DNA of 64,000 nucleotides from NCBI GenBank assembly GCA_036971615.1, contig JAYKKR010000002.1, positions 2,480,001 to 2,544,000 on the forward strand, given 5' to 3'. Below, in pieces: positions 24,641 through 36,400 of this stretch (position 1 is the first letter of the stretch; each line of letters opens with the position of its first letter). The notes beneath the pieces are model-generated. The model worked only from the letters and a program-made list of their open reading frames with translations. It did no database searches and was not told where the DNA came from. The translations under genes were made by a program, and so were the position numbers. The DNA is from Amyloporia xantha (lineage: Eukaryota; Basidiomycota; Agaricomycetes; Polyporales; Adustoporiaceae).

Positions 24641-25986
24641 TGCTTACACCGCAGCAGGCTGCGGGTTATATACAGTGATTCATATTTGTATTAGTATAGC
24701 CTGTAGCTATTGAAAATAAAAATCTATTTTTTTGATATTTTGACATATTTTTGATGCCCAAATGAGCCTGTGGCACCAAAATATGAATTTCGCTGTAAAT
24801 TAAATGGCCTAGGGCCTTTCTGATAGATACCTACTACATATGGTAACAAGCCGTGATGCCGAAGGGGGCCTACGGCGAAAGGGAGGAGGCCCCGGAGGTT
24901 CCGGCGAAGCCCCAGGAAGTGATGCATCAACAGCCAGGCCAATGCGCTGCCTGGTGCATAAGCGTTCCTGGGCCTACCCGTCATGTTGGTGCATCAGGGG
25001 TACATAAGTTGGTGCTTACGATTGTCTTCAACTATTGTCAAAGAACTGTGTTGCGCCTCGAACCGCGTTCTAGCTAAGTCCTCCCTCTCGAAGTGTTTCT
25101 ATTCCTTCTACGATACATCGAAGAGCTCTACCGAGCTTCGATTGTCTCCACCGCGTCTCGCTAACCTTACACAGCCCTCGAGTAGCTTCGACGACGTGTC
25201 GAGCTACATCGTATCATCCCCTAGCATTCGTAGCCTCTTCGAAGGTGTTTCTCGTGTTCACTCGAACCGCGGGACACCCTTGCTGCTAACTCCCCTCTCA
25301 CTTAGACTATAATCCGTCTCTCTAGTCCCTTTAGGTTGCACCCAGGTTAGGGGTTAGGGTTTCGTAGGTCGTATCATTTCTGGAGCCCACTGCGAGGGGA
25401 TTTCAGGCAAGAATTCGCCGCTTTCGGGTTTCCGAAAACGTCTCCAGTACTCACCCGCTCGCAAGCGCGTGAGGCTGCTAGTCGCAGCGCCAGCAAAAAC
25501 CTCGACAGCTCCTCTCGAACACTCTCGACTCCCTCTCTGACAATTCCCGGTAACTTCGACTGCGATGAAGAAGACGAGATCGACCAGGAACTCCAGGACG
25601 ACTTCGACGACGAACCGATCCCTTCGACCTCCGAAGAACGCACTTCGTCCCCCGAGCTCCTAGGTCTCACTACTTCTGACTACGCTACCTCGTCTCCCGA
25701 CCTTTTCGAACAATCCGGTTCTTCGCCCGAACCCAAGGATCCCATCCCATCTACTTCAAATCTCGTACTCCCGACTCCGTCTTCTTTTTGAGCTCACGCT
25801 CATCCATCGTCTATCGCATCTTCTTCGCGGCTTCCCGTCGTACCTACGTCCAACGTGGCACCTCCGCCAGCATCGGCACCTTCGAATGCAGCTTCGAACT
25901 CCAACTCCGCACCGACCGCACCTACAAATCCTTCGACTGCTACTGCGTCCTCTTCGAACCCAGCTCCTACTTCTAACACTACGAAC

Positions 25987-26945
25987 ATGAGTCAGAACGC
26001 AAACCCACCGTTGATGCCCCCGCACGGTCATTCGACGGCACCGAGCTTCGACCCGTCGGAAGTCCGTTCGCTTCGGCGTTACTTCCAGGATCTTGAGGCA
26101 TTGTTCGCCCGGTGTCAGATTACCGACAACACGGCCAAGAAGCAGTGGGCCATTCGGTACCCTTCGATCGACATCGCTGACTTGTGGGAAACCATCGAGT
26201 CCTTCGTCGACGTAAACAAGAGCTACAACGAATGGAAAGCCGACATACGAGCACTCTATCCTGGCGCCGACGATACAAGAAAGTGGTCGCTGGCAGACAT
26301 GGATCAGCTCATCGGAGAGCGCGCTCGTATCGGGATTCACAACGCGGCAGATCTAGGCTGCTACTACCGCAACTTCATGGCCATTACGAAACATCTCATT
26401 GCACAGAACCGTCTCTCGACTATCGAACAAAGCCGCACATTCCTTCGAGGGTTCCAGCCAGCGTTGCTTACGCGGCTCGAGACCCGACTCCATCTCAAAC
26501 ACCCCGACCACTACGCCGATGACCCGTACACCATGGCAGAGATTCACGCTGCGGCTACTTTCATTTTACACGGAACTTCGAGCACACCTACGACAGCGGC
26601 TACCCAGTCTGTTGCTTCGACATTGAACGCTTCGACAACGGTGCCCCCCGGGATGATCAAGACCGAAGACATCTCGATGATCATCGAGAGCCTGTCGAAG
26701 ACGATTGCAACCCTCATCCAGCCAACGACGCACGCTACGCACAACCACGCCCCCGCCCCGAGACAACAAGCTGCCGCCCATGTCCACATCCACGAGAACG
26801 GCGGAGCTAAGCAGACGTGCCACTACTGCGGCAATCGTGGCTGCAGGGTAGGCATCTGCGAGCACGCGGAGATCGACATCCGGGACGGCAAGTGCAAGCG
26901 AAACACCGAAGGAAAGATCGTCCTTCCGAACGGTAGCTTCTGCCC
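25987..26945 (+). CDS. Gypsy gag, C-terminus cut by element A
   Basis: This is the capsid/nucleocapsid protein of a fungal gypsy-type element. ATG 25987 begins MSQNANPPLMPPHGHS. The capsid-like region follows with SLRRYFQDLEALFARCQITD, KKQWAIRYPSIDIADLW, ADIRALYPGADDTRKWSLAD, ERARIGIHNAADLGCYYRNF and LRGFQPALLTRLETRLHLK. A cysteine motif HYCGNRGCRVGICEH and the gag-typical KCKRNTEGKIVLPNGSF come next, and then element A interrupts. The same frame is open upstream to the primer site except for one TGA at 25789-25791. That upstream part is acidic and serine-rich and could be an N-terminal gag extension lost by a C-to-T change. Confidence 0.85.
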
Positions 26946-27019
26946 CACACCATACAGTCACTATAGCCTACTCTATAGGGAGAGATATGGGTGAAATTTT
27001 TATTACTTAGTAAGGAGAG

Positions 27020-27850
27020 CGGACGTCGGCCGACGCCATCGCTATAGCCTGCAGTGCAGGGTCGGCCGAGACGGTATAATATAGCCTGTAGATACGGCGC
27101 GGCCGAGTGCGCCATATTTCCCTGGTATATTCTCGCCTTCAAGTAGCGTCGGCCGAGAGGGTATAATATAGCCTTTAGATACGGCGCGGCCGAGTGCGCC
27201 ATATTTCCGTAGTATATTCTCGCCTTCAAGTAGCGTCGGCCGAGAGGGTATAATATAGCCTGTAGACACGGCGCGGCCGAGTGCGCCATATTTCTGTGGT
27301 ATATTCTCGCCTGCAAGTAGTGTCGGCCGAGAGGGTATAATATAGCCTTTAGACACGGCGCGGCCGAGTGCGCCATATTTCCGTGGTATATTATCGCCTT
27401 CAAGTAGTGTCGGCCGAGAGGGTATAATATAGCCTGTAGACATGGCGCGGCCGAGTGCGCCATATTTCCGTGGTATATTCTCGCCTTCAAGTAGCGTCGG
27501 CCGAGAGGGTATAATATAGCCTTTAGATACGGCGCGGCCGAGTGCGCCATATTTCCGTGGTATATTATCGCCTTCAAGTAGTGTCGGCCGAGAGGGTATA
27601 ATATAGCCTGTAGACATGGCGCGGCCGAGTGCGCCATATTTCCGTGGTATATTATCGCCTTCAAGTAGTGTCGGCCGAGAGGGTATAATATAGCCTGTAG
27701 ACATGGCGCGGCCGAGTGCGCCATATTTCCGTGGTATATTATCGCCTTCCAGTAGCGTCGGCCGAGGGCTATAATATAGCCTTTAGACACGGCGCGGCCG
27801 AGTGCGCCATATTTCCGTGGTATATTATCGCCTTCAAGTAGCGTCGGCCG
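27020..27850 (+). repeat. 87 bp satellite at the left end of copy A
   Basis: About nine to ten units. Most have GAGAGGGTATAATATAGCC instead of GAGGGCTATAATATAGCC. The period is divisible by three in most units, which creates a spurious 29-residue repeat frame on the reverse strand. Confidence 0.92.
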
Positions 27851-28054
27851 ATGGTGGATGCAGTGGTATTCATATCGCGCATCATGGCGCGCCGCGCTTA
27901 TGGGCCTGGTATGCCCACTGGGATGGTATTTTCATGGCGCGGTATCGGCGCCGCCAGGTCATGTGTTCGCGTATATTGGTAAAGCAACTCAATATTCTGT
28001 GACTACATTTTGTCCTTGATGCCAACGACATCGGAGTATATACTGTATAACGAA

Positions 28055-29764
28055 TTATATCTCGCCATTCCACATCATGGCTTCAACCCCAGTGGTCCCG
28101 TCCTGCGGTGGCTTGGCTGTGAGCAAGGATTTGATGGGCTGGTGCAGCTTCAAGATTGCGTTGGCGACGTCGATGTCCTCTTCTATACGTCGTAACCTCT
28201 CGCTCAGGGATTGCGCTTGAAGGAACATCAAGTTTTCTTCGCTTCCGCGAGGAAAACCTTCTATTGTTTTCTTTAGCGAATGGCAAATTGCGAGCGCAGT
28301 GTCATACCGAATTTAATCTCGATGGCGTTCATGGCGCTATTGGGGGAGTGGCCTCTGCCATCATCAAAGTATGGATTCTCCAATTCTTTGCATATTTAAG
28401 TATGGTGAAAGGGTGAATTTCGCTGTACTTACTTGAGTCAATGATGTCCTCGTCGTGATCCAGAATGGGAGCGAGGGCGAAGGTACGAGGGAGATCCTGG
28501 CCACGGTCTCTGAGCCGCTGACGGTGTGCCTCCAAGTCCTGGAGTGGTATCAGCATGACGATGAAGGCGATGGAGGGCTTTCACTTACCAGAGGACCGCG
28601 GGGTATGTTGTGCTCGTCCAACACCTCATTTATAATGTCAAGGTACTGTCTATGAGTATTCAAACACAAAGGCAAGAGAAAGCGAGGCAAAATACCTGGC
28701 GATTGAGTTGGATGAGGCGCTCATCCGCCATGTCAACATCGCCATCTTGGCTATGCGCAAGGTCGTGATCAAGTGCGCCGTCCATCCCGCCGTCCACGCC
28801 GCCGTCCACGCCGCCATCCACGACGCCATCCATAGGCGCGCCTCTATCTTCAATAGTAGAGGAATGGAGTGTCAGTAGGAAATAGGTTTAAAAACATGAG
28901 TGTGGACATACCTGGGGATGGAGTGGCCGGGAGATCCAGCTGATCGCGGAGCTGGAGGACTGGAGACAGCGATGGCGACAAGTCGAGGTGTGCACGATGA
29001 GGGACAGGCGACTCGAAGGTAGGCTGGGCGCTGTGCACTCGCTCTGGAGATGCCTCCAGGTCAAGCTGTGGACGGTGCAACGGGGTGTTTACCTGCGATG
29101 GCGAAAGGTCCAGGGCGGATCTAAAAGGTGAGGTCTGCATTCGCGATTGCGAGGTGAAATCCAACGGTTGTCTTGATAGCGAGGTATTCGGCGGTGAGGG
29201 CGAAATGTTGAGCGATGGACGGAAGAGATCTATATCTTGGGAAGATGCCGACTGCATTGTGGGCCTACGTAGTTGAGGGGACGTTAATTGGGGGAAGACG
29301 AGGTCCACACGTCTTTTTGAAGTAGGCGCGGACGGCGGTGGCGGCATATCGAGAGGAGTGCTACGTTGTGCAGATCCCCCTGAACGTTGGCAAGGTCAGG
29401 CGTTGGCGACATAGCAAAGCGAAAGTTGAGCGGCGGCGGGGATGGCGATGGCGATGCGGACAAATCGCCAAGCGTACGCGCTGGTGGCAGAGTGCGTGAA
29501 GGCGAAGGCGAAGGCGAAGACACCACATCCAGAATTGGGCGAGAAACATCCCCTCTGATGGGTGAGGAGTCGAAGTCCAGAGTTGGGCGAGGGACATCCC
29601 CTCTGATGGGCGAGGACTCGAAGTCCAGGGTAGGGCGAGGGGCATCACCTCTGATGGGCGAGGAGTCGAAGTCTAGTATTTGGCGAGCTGAGGGGAGTGA
29701 GCGCAGGTTGGCGTGAGGATATCTACATGATGTGCTCACCTAGCTCGTCTGCGTGTTCCGACAT
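28055..29764 (-). CDS. SP-repeat protein of the KDZ-TET element, function unknown
   Basis: I do not recognise the family. The start ATG at 29764 gives MSEHADEL, followed by an intron. The next exon has a 16-residue repeat: LDFDSSPIRGD and LDFESSPIRGD copies separated by (A/V)PRPT-type linkers. A further string of degenerate LD(F/L)-x-SP motifs runs to about 28915 (RQPLDFTSQ, SALDLSPSQVNT, HLDLSPSL). Later exons encode an acidic VDGGVDGGMDG stretch, DIINEVLDEHNIPRG, and a helical C-terminus (LMFLQAQSLSERLRRIEEDI) ending at 28055. The protein is mostly disordered with a short coiled-coil tail, and the repeated SP sites could be kinase targets (inference). It is head-to-head with the Zn2Cys6-like gene, 246 bases apart. 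Only copy A shows it, because the B counterpart lies beyond the window. Confidence 0.6.
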
Positions 29765-30010
29765 GGTTGAAAGCAAGGCGGAAGGAATGCGGAAACGTGC
29801 CAAGTTCGTCTAGAGGCATCTAATATACCCATGAGCGCAACACGTGCGGTGCCGATCGAACGGGCGCGGATCTTTCCGCCAGGCGCCCGCCATCAACCAA
29901 CGCGATGCACCGCGTGGGTCTGACTTCGTCTCTTCTTCTACCACCACCACCACCACCACCACCGCCATCACCACAGCTGTCAAATCCCATCTCGCTTTGC
30001 TTCTACCACC
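29765..30010. promoter_or_regulatory. Divergent promoter, SP-repeat / Zn2Cys6-like genes
   Basis: 246 bases between two outward-facing ATGs. It holds a (CCA)n pyrimidine-rich tract (29939-29970) shortly before the right-hand start ACCACCATG. Function is inferred from position. Confidence 0.45.
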
Positions 30011-32277
30011 ATGTCTGCCTCCAGCATCAACAGCGACATCATCATCGCCGCAGTGCGCCTGGAAGAGGCGCTGAAGTTTCTGCCCGGGAAGCGCGACGCG
30101 AAGTACAAGGTGTTTGAGAGCAACTTCTGGGAGGAAGTGGTAAGTGATTGTAACACAATCAGGGTGAGCACTGTGGCGCTGAGTCTGTATAATGGCGCCT
30201 CTAGCAATCGATCTTCGCGAAGATCAAGGCGCTGGGAAAACACCGCGAGGGATTACAAGTGCCGCCGCTGTTGGTCAGCGCCATGGCGCAATACACGGTG
30301 GCGTCGCACAAGAAGCGCGGAGTGGACTTGACTGCCATCAAGGTTGACGACCCCGCCATTCAAAGCCATGGCCTCTCCAAATACGTGTGGCATGGCGATT
30401 ACATTGCCGAAGACCTCGGGGGCAACCTTTGGTGGAAAGGTGAGTGCACTGCGAAACCATACGCCACGTCATCACTAACGGCTCAGCAGCGCTGTTGCGC
30501 AAGCGTACGAGCGAGGTTGCGCTGGGTGGGGATGGAGTTGCGGGGCCAAGTGGGGTGACGGAGGAGGCAGAGGCGGGCGGGGAGTCGAGGGAAAGTGGCG
30601 AAGAAGGGGGCGGATGACGACGCAGGGGCGGCCTCTAGAAGGTCAAAGGGAACGACGCCAGCGACGGACGGCGATGAGGGTGTCGTCATCGCTGCACCAG
30701 TAACGAAGAAGCCACGGCGCGGAGGGGCTGCAACGACGAAGCCGGGAACTAAGGCGGCATCCAAGGGCGGAGTCAAGACCACCACTGCGAAAGCGGCAGG
30801 AGAGGAAACGACGGCCGGCAAGTCTGAGCCGCGGATGAAGACGAAGGCGGGGCCATCGACGTCGAAGACGAATGAGAAGGCTTCATCGCGCAAGTCTCCT
30901 GCGGGCAAGGATGATGACGCCAGGCAGACGCGGTCGAAGGCGAAGGCGGGATCGTCGACGGGGAAGGGAAAGGGAAGGCGAAGGCCTCACCGGCGCCCGA
31001 AGATGACGACATGGACGAGGATGCTCAAGGCGAGAGTGAGGAGATGGAGGAGACGGAGACATTTGTCTCGGTGAGTACGTTTACCAGATGCGCGGCAAGC
31101 GATGCTGACTGACATGCCTTCAGGCGATGCCTTGCGGAAATTGCGCCAAGGCCAAAGCTGAATGCAGGCTTGCTGTCGTGGACGGTCGGCGTTGCATGCG
31201 CTGCCTGAAGCGCAAGATAGGCTGCTCGATCGTGCCACACAACCTGAGCGGCAATCCGATCAGGGGCCCCTACGGTGCAGTCCTGGCAAGCAAGTATCAG
31301 GACGTCATCAAGAACAGCCTCGCCGATGGCATCAAGCCTCCTCCACCGCGCTGGGATGAGGAGAGGAAGGAGTTTGTGGAGGATAGAGGCAAGCGGGGCA
31401 AGGCGGCGGCGAAGGGTTCGGAATCGAAGGCGAGCGATGAGATGGATGTGGATGAAGAAGAAGGGGAAAAGGACGATGGCAAGGCGGGTAGCGCGGATGT
31501 CGATGCGAAGGACGACGCGGAGGTGGACAGCCAGCTGCGGGTGGCGTCAGCGACTAGCGATGCGGCTGCGTCCCGCCCAATAGCGCCGCTCCCGAAGACG
31601 TCGCTCAGCTCGATGAAGGCGTGGGTTGGGAAGCCACCTCCAGCGGTGGCTAAAGGGAAGGGCAAGGAGCGCGCGGACCGTCCTCTCCAGGAGGCAGAGG
31701 CCAGCAGCTCGAGCGATCGCTCGGCGCGGCTTGGGCTCAGGCCTGGCGAGGTAAAATGTAAGTCGGCTTCACTCTTTCTGGACGGCGCGATCAACTGACC
31801 AAGTCAATGTGTGGCTGCCAGACCACCATGGCGAGTACCACCACTACGTAGGATTCTCCAAGGACCCCACCGCCATGGATGAAGGGCGCTACGCGCAGGA
31901 CCAGGAGCTGTCTCATTTCCAGCCATTTACGGCGTACCTCACTGAGCAAGGCCACCGACTCGAGAAGAACATCAACATAATGACCGCGTGGCAAGACCGC
32001 TTCGGTAGCATGGTCGACAACTTCCAGCAGTCACTGCTCGCCATCAACAGGCAGCAGGTCAACATGACCGAGCGCATTGATAACGCCGAGGGGCAGATTG
32101 GCGGCCTACTGGCAAGAGTGGAAGGCGCGGAGCAGACTCTGCAAGATGTGCGCTCTGAGGACTCCGTCGCTCGCATCGCCGCGCTCGAGGAGATGGTCAC
32201 GGTTCTGCAGGACGATCTGCGCGCAGCCAAGGAGAACATGGCGATGGATCGCCTTGGTGCCCAAGTCGCGAACATGG

Positions 32278-32581
32278 TGTTGAACGATCAGTTTCCAACT
32301 ATAGTAGTCGCACTTCCATACTTGGCAGTCAGTACTTACTCATTTCTATGATGTTCTATGACATTCCATAGTATGTTCTTGTCTTACTTCATAGGCTCCA
32401 CTTTCTTACTAAGAAATCTCCACTATGATTTCATTATGACTTCATATCTTACTAAGATATTCTATAGGTTTCTAGATACGATTACTAAGGAGCCTTTCAT
32501 GCATGTATATAAGCCGGGCCTTACAGCCCACTAGAATACAAGACGGATTAGCCTCCTCTCCTCTATAGTCTGCGCTCAACA
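32278..32581 (+). repeat. Copia 5' LTR
   Basis: 304 bases; TATATAA at 32506-32512 is a likely promoter element for the retrotransposon RNA. Confidence 0.96.
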
Positions 32582-32598
32582 GGTTATGAGCCCCGCGC
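32582..32598 (+). other. Copia primer-binding site, initiator tRNA-Met anticodon region
   Basis: GGTTATGAGCCCCGCGC directly follows the LTR. Its complement matches the anticodon arm of initiator tRNA-Met (GGGCTCATAACC). That is the half-tRNA priming type known for Drosophila copia, not 3'-end priming. Confidence 0.7.
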
Positions 32599-33039
32599 TC
32601 TAATCTGTCTGACTACTGTGCAGTCATCTGTCTTCACTCTTCTATTTGCGCTTTCACTTTCTCTTTTGCGCATTTACCCCTTCTATTGCCTTCTTCTTAT
32701 AAGGCCCCTTAGTAGACTACGTAAGTACACAGTCCTCAGTTTTGTGACGAACTCTTGGGAGTCTGCACTTCAGTGGGCGGCTCTTAGAGGTCCAAATCCT
32801 CTCCTGGGAATAAGGCACCTTACGCGAAATAGTCAAAGGCGTAACAGGGCCCTCAGGCAACTGCGAAGCAAAACTCTGCGGCTCCATAGGTAGCTGTAGA
32901 TAGAAGTACTATACAGTAGCTAGCTAGGCCTTGGGCAATACCCTCTGCGGCATAGTCTCGTCTCGATCGCTCACTTCCCTCGACTCTACCCTGCGTCTTG
33001 GCTATTTCGGCTAGCTGGGACAAAGGTTCACTTCAATAA

Positions 33040-33480
33040 GTGTCCATCTTTGAGCTAGAGACGTTGACTTCTTCATCAGAAGCAGCTGATCCAGTGGCAG
33101 ATCAATCTCAGTCAGGCGACTCAGAGGGATCTTCACCAGCGCCAGTACAGCTTATATCTGTCTACCCAACAGATTATAGCTGGAAATTCCCTTACGCAGG
33201 CGATTATATTGGTGGTCTTACAGACGACGATCTTGGTTATTTTCCATACAATATTGAAAGTAACTCTCTTCGTCACACTGACAGTGAAGAGTACTTTCCA
33301 AACCTCTCCAATACATTTTGGGCTATACTTCTTCGATCCGATCCTTTTGATCAAGAATTTAAAGAGGTTAAACCAGATCGATCGCCTCCATCAATTCCTC
33401 AATCAATTCCATCAATTCCTCGATCACCTTCCATCGCCTATCTTCTTCAGTCTGACACTCGCCCTGACATTTTATTCTGA
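33040..33480 (+). other. Open frame in the copia leader, no ATG
   Basis: 146 open codons end six bases before the gag ATG in another frame. The product would be acidic and proline/serine-rich (SIPQSIPSIPRSPSIAYLL). A stop precedes it directly and it contains no ATG, so translation would need splicing, a non-ATG start or a missed indel. No family recognised. Confidence 0.3.
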
Positions 33481-33485
33481 TCGCC

Positions 33486-36400
33486 ATGGATCCCTCCAAG
33501 ATTCCTACCTCCACCATTCCCATTTTTGATGGCACAAACTATATTGCCTGGTCTAACGCCATGCGAGGTGTTTTTAGATGGTCTGGTTCCTGGAACATTG
33601 TTGAAGGGAATTCAGGCACACCTCTTCCTCGTCCTACTGCTGCAGCTGCTGGAGAAGACCTCGCTACAATCCAGGCTGCTTGGGATGAGAAAAATGACAA
33701 GGCACTTGGTTTGATGACCATCTATATTTCCTCCTCGCTACAATTCCTCATTGGCAATACTACCACTGCTGCTGCAGCGTGGAAAGCAATTAAAGATCAG
33801 TATGCCAAACCTGGTGCTGTTGGTGCATTCGTCTACTTTCAACAATTATTCAATACTCGCTTTGACGATGCACAACCTCTTCGCCCTCAGATAACAGCAC
33901 TTGAGGAAATTCGTAGTCGTACCGTTGATGCTGGGATTGCCATCTCAGATCAATTTGCTGCCCTCATTATTGTCAACGCCTTGCCCAATTCTTATCAGAC
34001 CATTGCTTCGACTCTGCTGGCTACAGTTACAGACCTTTCTACACTTAAACCAGCAGATGTCATCCCCAAAATTATTGAGGAAGAAGCTAGACGTCAGGCC
34101 TCTAAAAATGCTAATGTCTCTCGTGTCTCATCGACTACTCGTCTCCCAAAGAAATGTAATATCTGCGGGAAGACTAATCATTCGACTGAGAACCATTGGC
34201 CTGATGGAAAGCCACCTCAAAAGGGGAATAAGCAGGGCAAAGGCAAGGGCAAGCAAGGCGGTAATCAAGGTGGAAATAATAAGGGAAGTGGACAGAATCA
34301 CGGTCAAAATAATGGTAATAATGGAGCTTCACAAGGACAGGGACAGAATTCTGGTGCAAAAGTCAACAATCTTCTTATAGAATCTGTACCAGATGTAACG
34401 GTAGCATCTTCTTCATCCAAATCAATTGACCTTTCCCTGTACCATGTGGGAGATGAGATCGCAAGATGGATGGTTGACTCAGGTTGTACTTCACATGTCA
34501 CAAACGTCTTTGAAGATTTTGATCACTATCATGAATTTCCAGTACCTGGTCATGCGCACTTAGCCGGCGCAGATAAAACCATAGATATCAAAGGTGTTGG
34601 AATAGTTCTTCTGCGACATCAGAATAGTGACGGAATCATTGTCAACCTGACTCTTAAATCTGTCCTTTATATTCCTGAAGCGTCTCATCGTTTCTTTGCT
34701 CCACGCACCATTATTGACCAAGGAGGCTGCTATAGTGCCCATGGGGACACTATGAATTTCTGGGCAGGCTCCAAACCGGGTGAGAACCTAATCCTCACTG
34801 CGCGATCAAGCCATGATGGTTCAGGTTTCTATTGGCTTGAAACCAAAGTGTTTCATCCAAACACCCGGCCTCAGACTCTGCAATCTGTGGAAGCTGACTA
34901 TGACTTGTGGCATCAACGGTTTGGTCATGCGGGACGTAACACAATTCGTCAATTGCCTAATCATGTTAATGGCGCACCAAATAGTCTTTCTTCAGCACCA
35001 AAGTCTGATCCTTGTGCTGGTTGTGCGCTTGGCAAGTCCCACAGACAACCGTTCCCACTCTCTTCTACTCGCGCATCTAAACCATTAGAACTTATTCACT
35101 CAGATCTCGTCGAGATGCCATCTTTGTCCATTGATGGTTTCAAATATTGTGTCACATTCCTCGACGACTTCTCCTCATTTGGTGTCATGTATTACCTTAA
35201 GCGGAAATCTGATGCTCTCACCTGCTTTAAAAGTTATCGAGCATGGGGGAAACTCAGCTTTCTACGCGACTTAAGCGTTTCCGCTCTGACAGAGGAGGAG
35301 AATTTATGGGTGAAGAGTTCACACAATATTTACATGAAAATGGTATTGAGCGCGAGGCATCTATGCCACAAAGTCCACAACAGAATGGACGTGCAGAACG
35401 TTGGCAGCAAACTATTGTAGAAAAAGCAGAAGCTATGCGTCATCATGCTGGTTTATCCACTGGCTTCTGGAAACTTGCTGTTGAAACTGCCGTTCATATT
35501 TACAATCGTCAGCCATTCCGCAGAGCACACTGGCGTACTCCCATTGAATTATGGAATGGTACTGTTCCAGATGTGTCGTACTTTAGAGTCTTTGGATGCC
35601 TAGCCTATGTACATGTTCAGAAGGAGCGACGCCAGGATAAGCTCACGGCTCGAGCTAAACCTATGGTGTTCGTCGGCTATGAACCTGGATCAAAGGGGTA
35701 TCGATTCTGGGATAAAGATAGCCGCTCCATTGTTTTATCGCGTGATGCGGTATTCAATGAGAGATCCTTTCCGAACAAAAGTGCGAATCCTATTCCCGCT
35801 GCCCAACAACCGCATGAGCCGCCCGTTCCTGTAGCTCCAGCACCACAGCCGGCCCTGCCGCTTGGTGATGATGATGCTAATAGGCCTGAACCGGATGCTG
35901 ACTTGCCTCCACATCCGGGACCACCACCAGAACCGCCTAGAAACCCATCTCCTCCACCTCGTCCACCTTCTGCAGATGAGCCTCCAGTTCCACAACCTCC
36001 TCCCTTTGTACCTAGACGCTCTACTCGGTCAACCGCTGGTAGACCTCCACCACGGCCTGACAATGCGTATGGAGATCGTCACCCTGCAGCTATACAGCGT
36101 GACATTGATCAAGGAGGTGGTTTACCTGACGTCATGGAGAATCTCATCTCAGATCTTCCAGTAGAGTTTATTCTCAACGCCGATCCTCAGTACGGACCTT
36201 TTCCACAATCTTATCAGGAAGCGATCTCTCGCCCTGATCGGACCCAGTGGGAGGCCGCTATGCAGGAAGAGATAGACTCTCAAATGGAGAATGGTACATG
36301 GGAGTTAGTTGATTTACCTCCTGGACGTAAGGCAGTACCTTGTCGTTGGGTTTACACTATTAAACCTGGTGGTAGATATAAAGCTCGGCTTGTAGCCAAA

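Larger units (their letters stand above)
21651..25010. mobile_element. Foldback element G inside the gypsy LTR
   Basis: The arms 21651-22900 and 23580-25010 are inverted repeats. The outer roughly 180 bases are highly alike (TGATGCACCAACATGA, GGGTAGGCCCAGGAACGC, then GGCCTCCTCCCTTTCGCCG). The inner roughly 150 bases next to the centre also pair (AATTGAAGAATACAAAA-type and TTACTTTATAACGCTGCTC-type). Between them are GC-rich tandem repeats. TGCTTA occurs just outside or at both ends (near 21650 and 25016), a possible but imperfect target duplication. The centre (22900-23580) has no supported gene but carries the hairpin ACTATTGAGAACA / TGTTCTCAATAGT near 23465-23500. No transposase is present. 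Confidence 0.75.
21006..25376 (+). repeat. Gypsy 5' LTR, interrupted by foldback G
   Basis: The termini are TGATT at 21006 and ATCA at 25376 (TG...CA rule, TGAT/ATCA inverted). Without G the LTR is about 1.0 kb. Promoter-like GTATAAAAC (about 21456) and AATAAAAG (about 21484) lie in the left part. TGGAGCCCACTGCGAGGG at 25381-25398, four bases after the LTR end, begins with TGG as a tRNA 3'-end primer site should. No second LTR is visible for comparison. Confidence 0.65.
21006..26945 (+). mobile_element. Gypsy-type LTR retrotransposon, 5' part
   Basis: It consists of a 5' LTR (interrupted), a primer-binding site and gag. The element is cut at 26945 by the giant KDZ-TET element A. Its pol region and 3' LTR are not in the window. 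Confidence 0.75.

Noticed and set aside
21917..24678. Arginine/alanine/proline-rich frames in the GC-rich arms of G
   Set aside because: Open on several strands at once because of low complexity; no start or splice context.
26807..27790. Long reverse-strand frame with 29-residue repeats (IIYHGNMAHSAAPCLQAILY)
   Set aside because: It is the 87 bp satellite read in a frame kept open because the period is divisible by three. No gene signals, and it overlaps gag.
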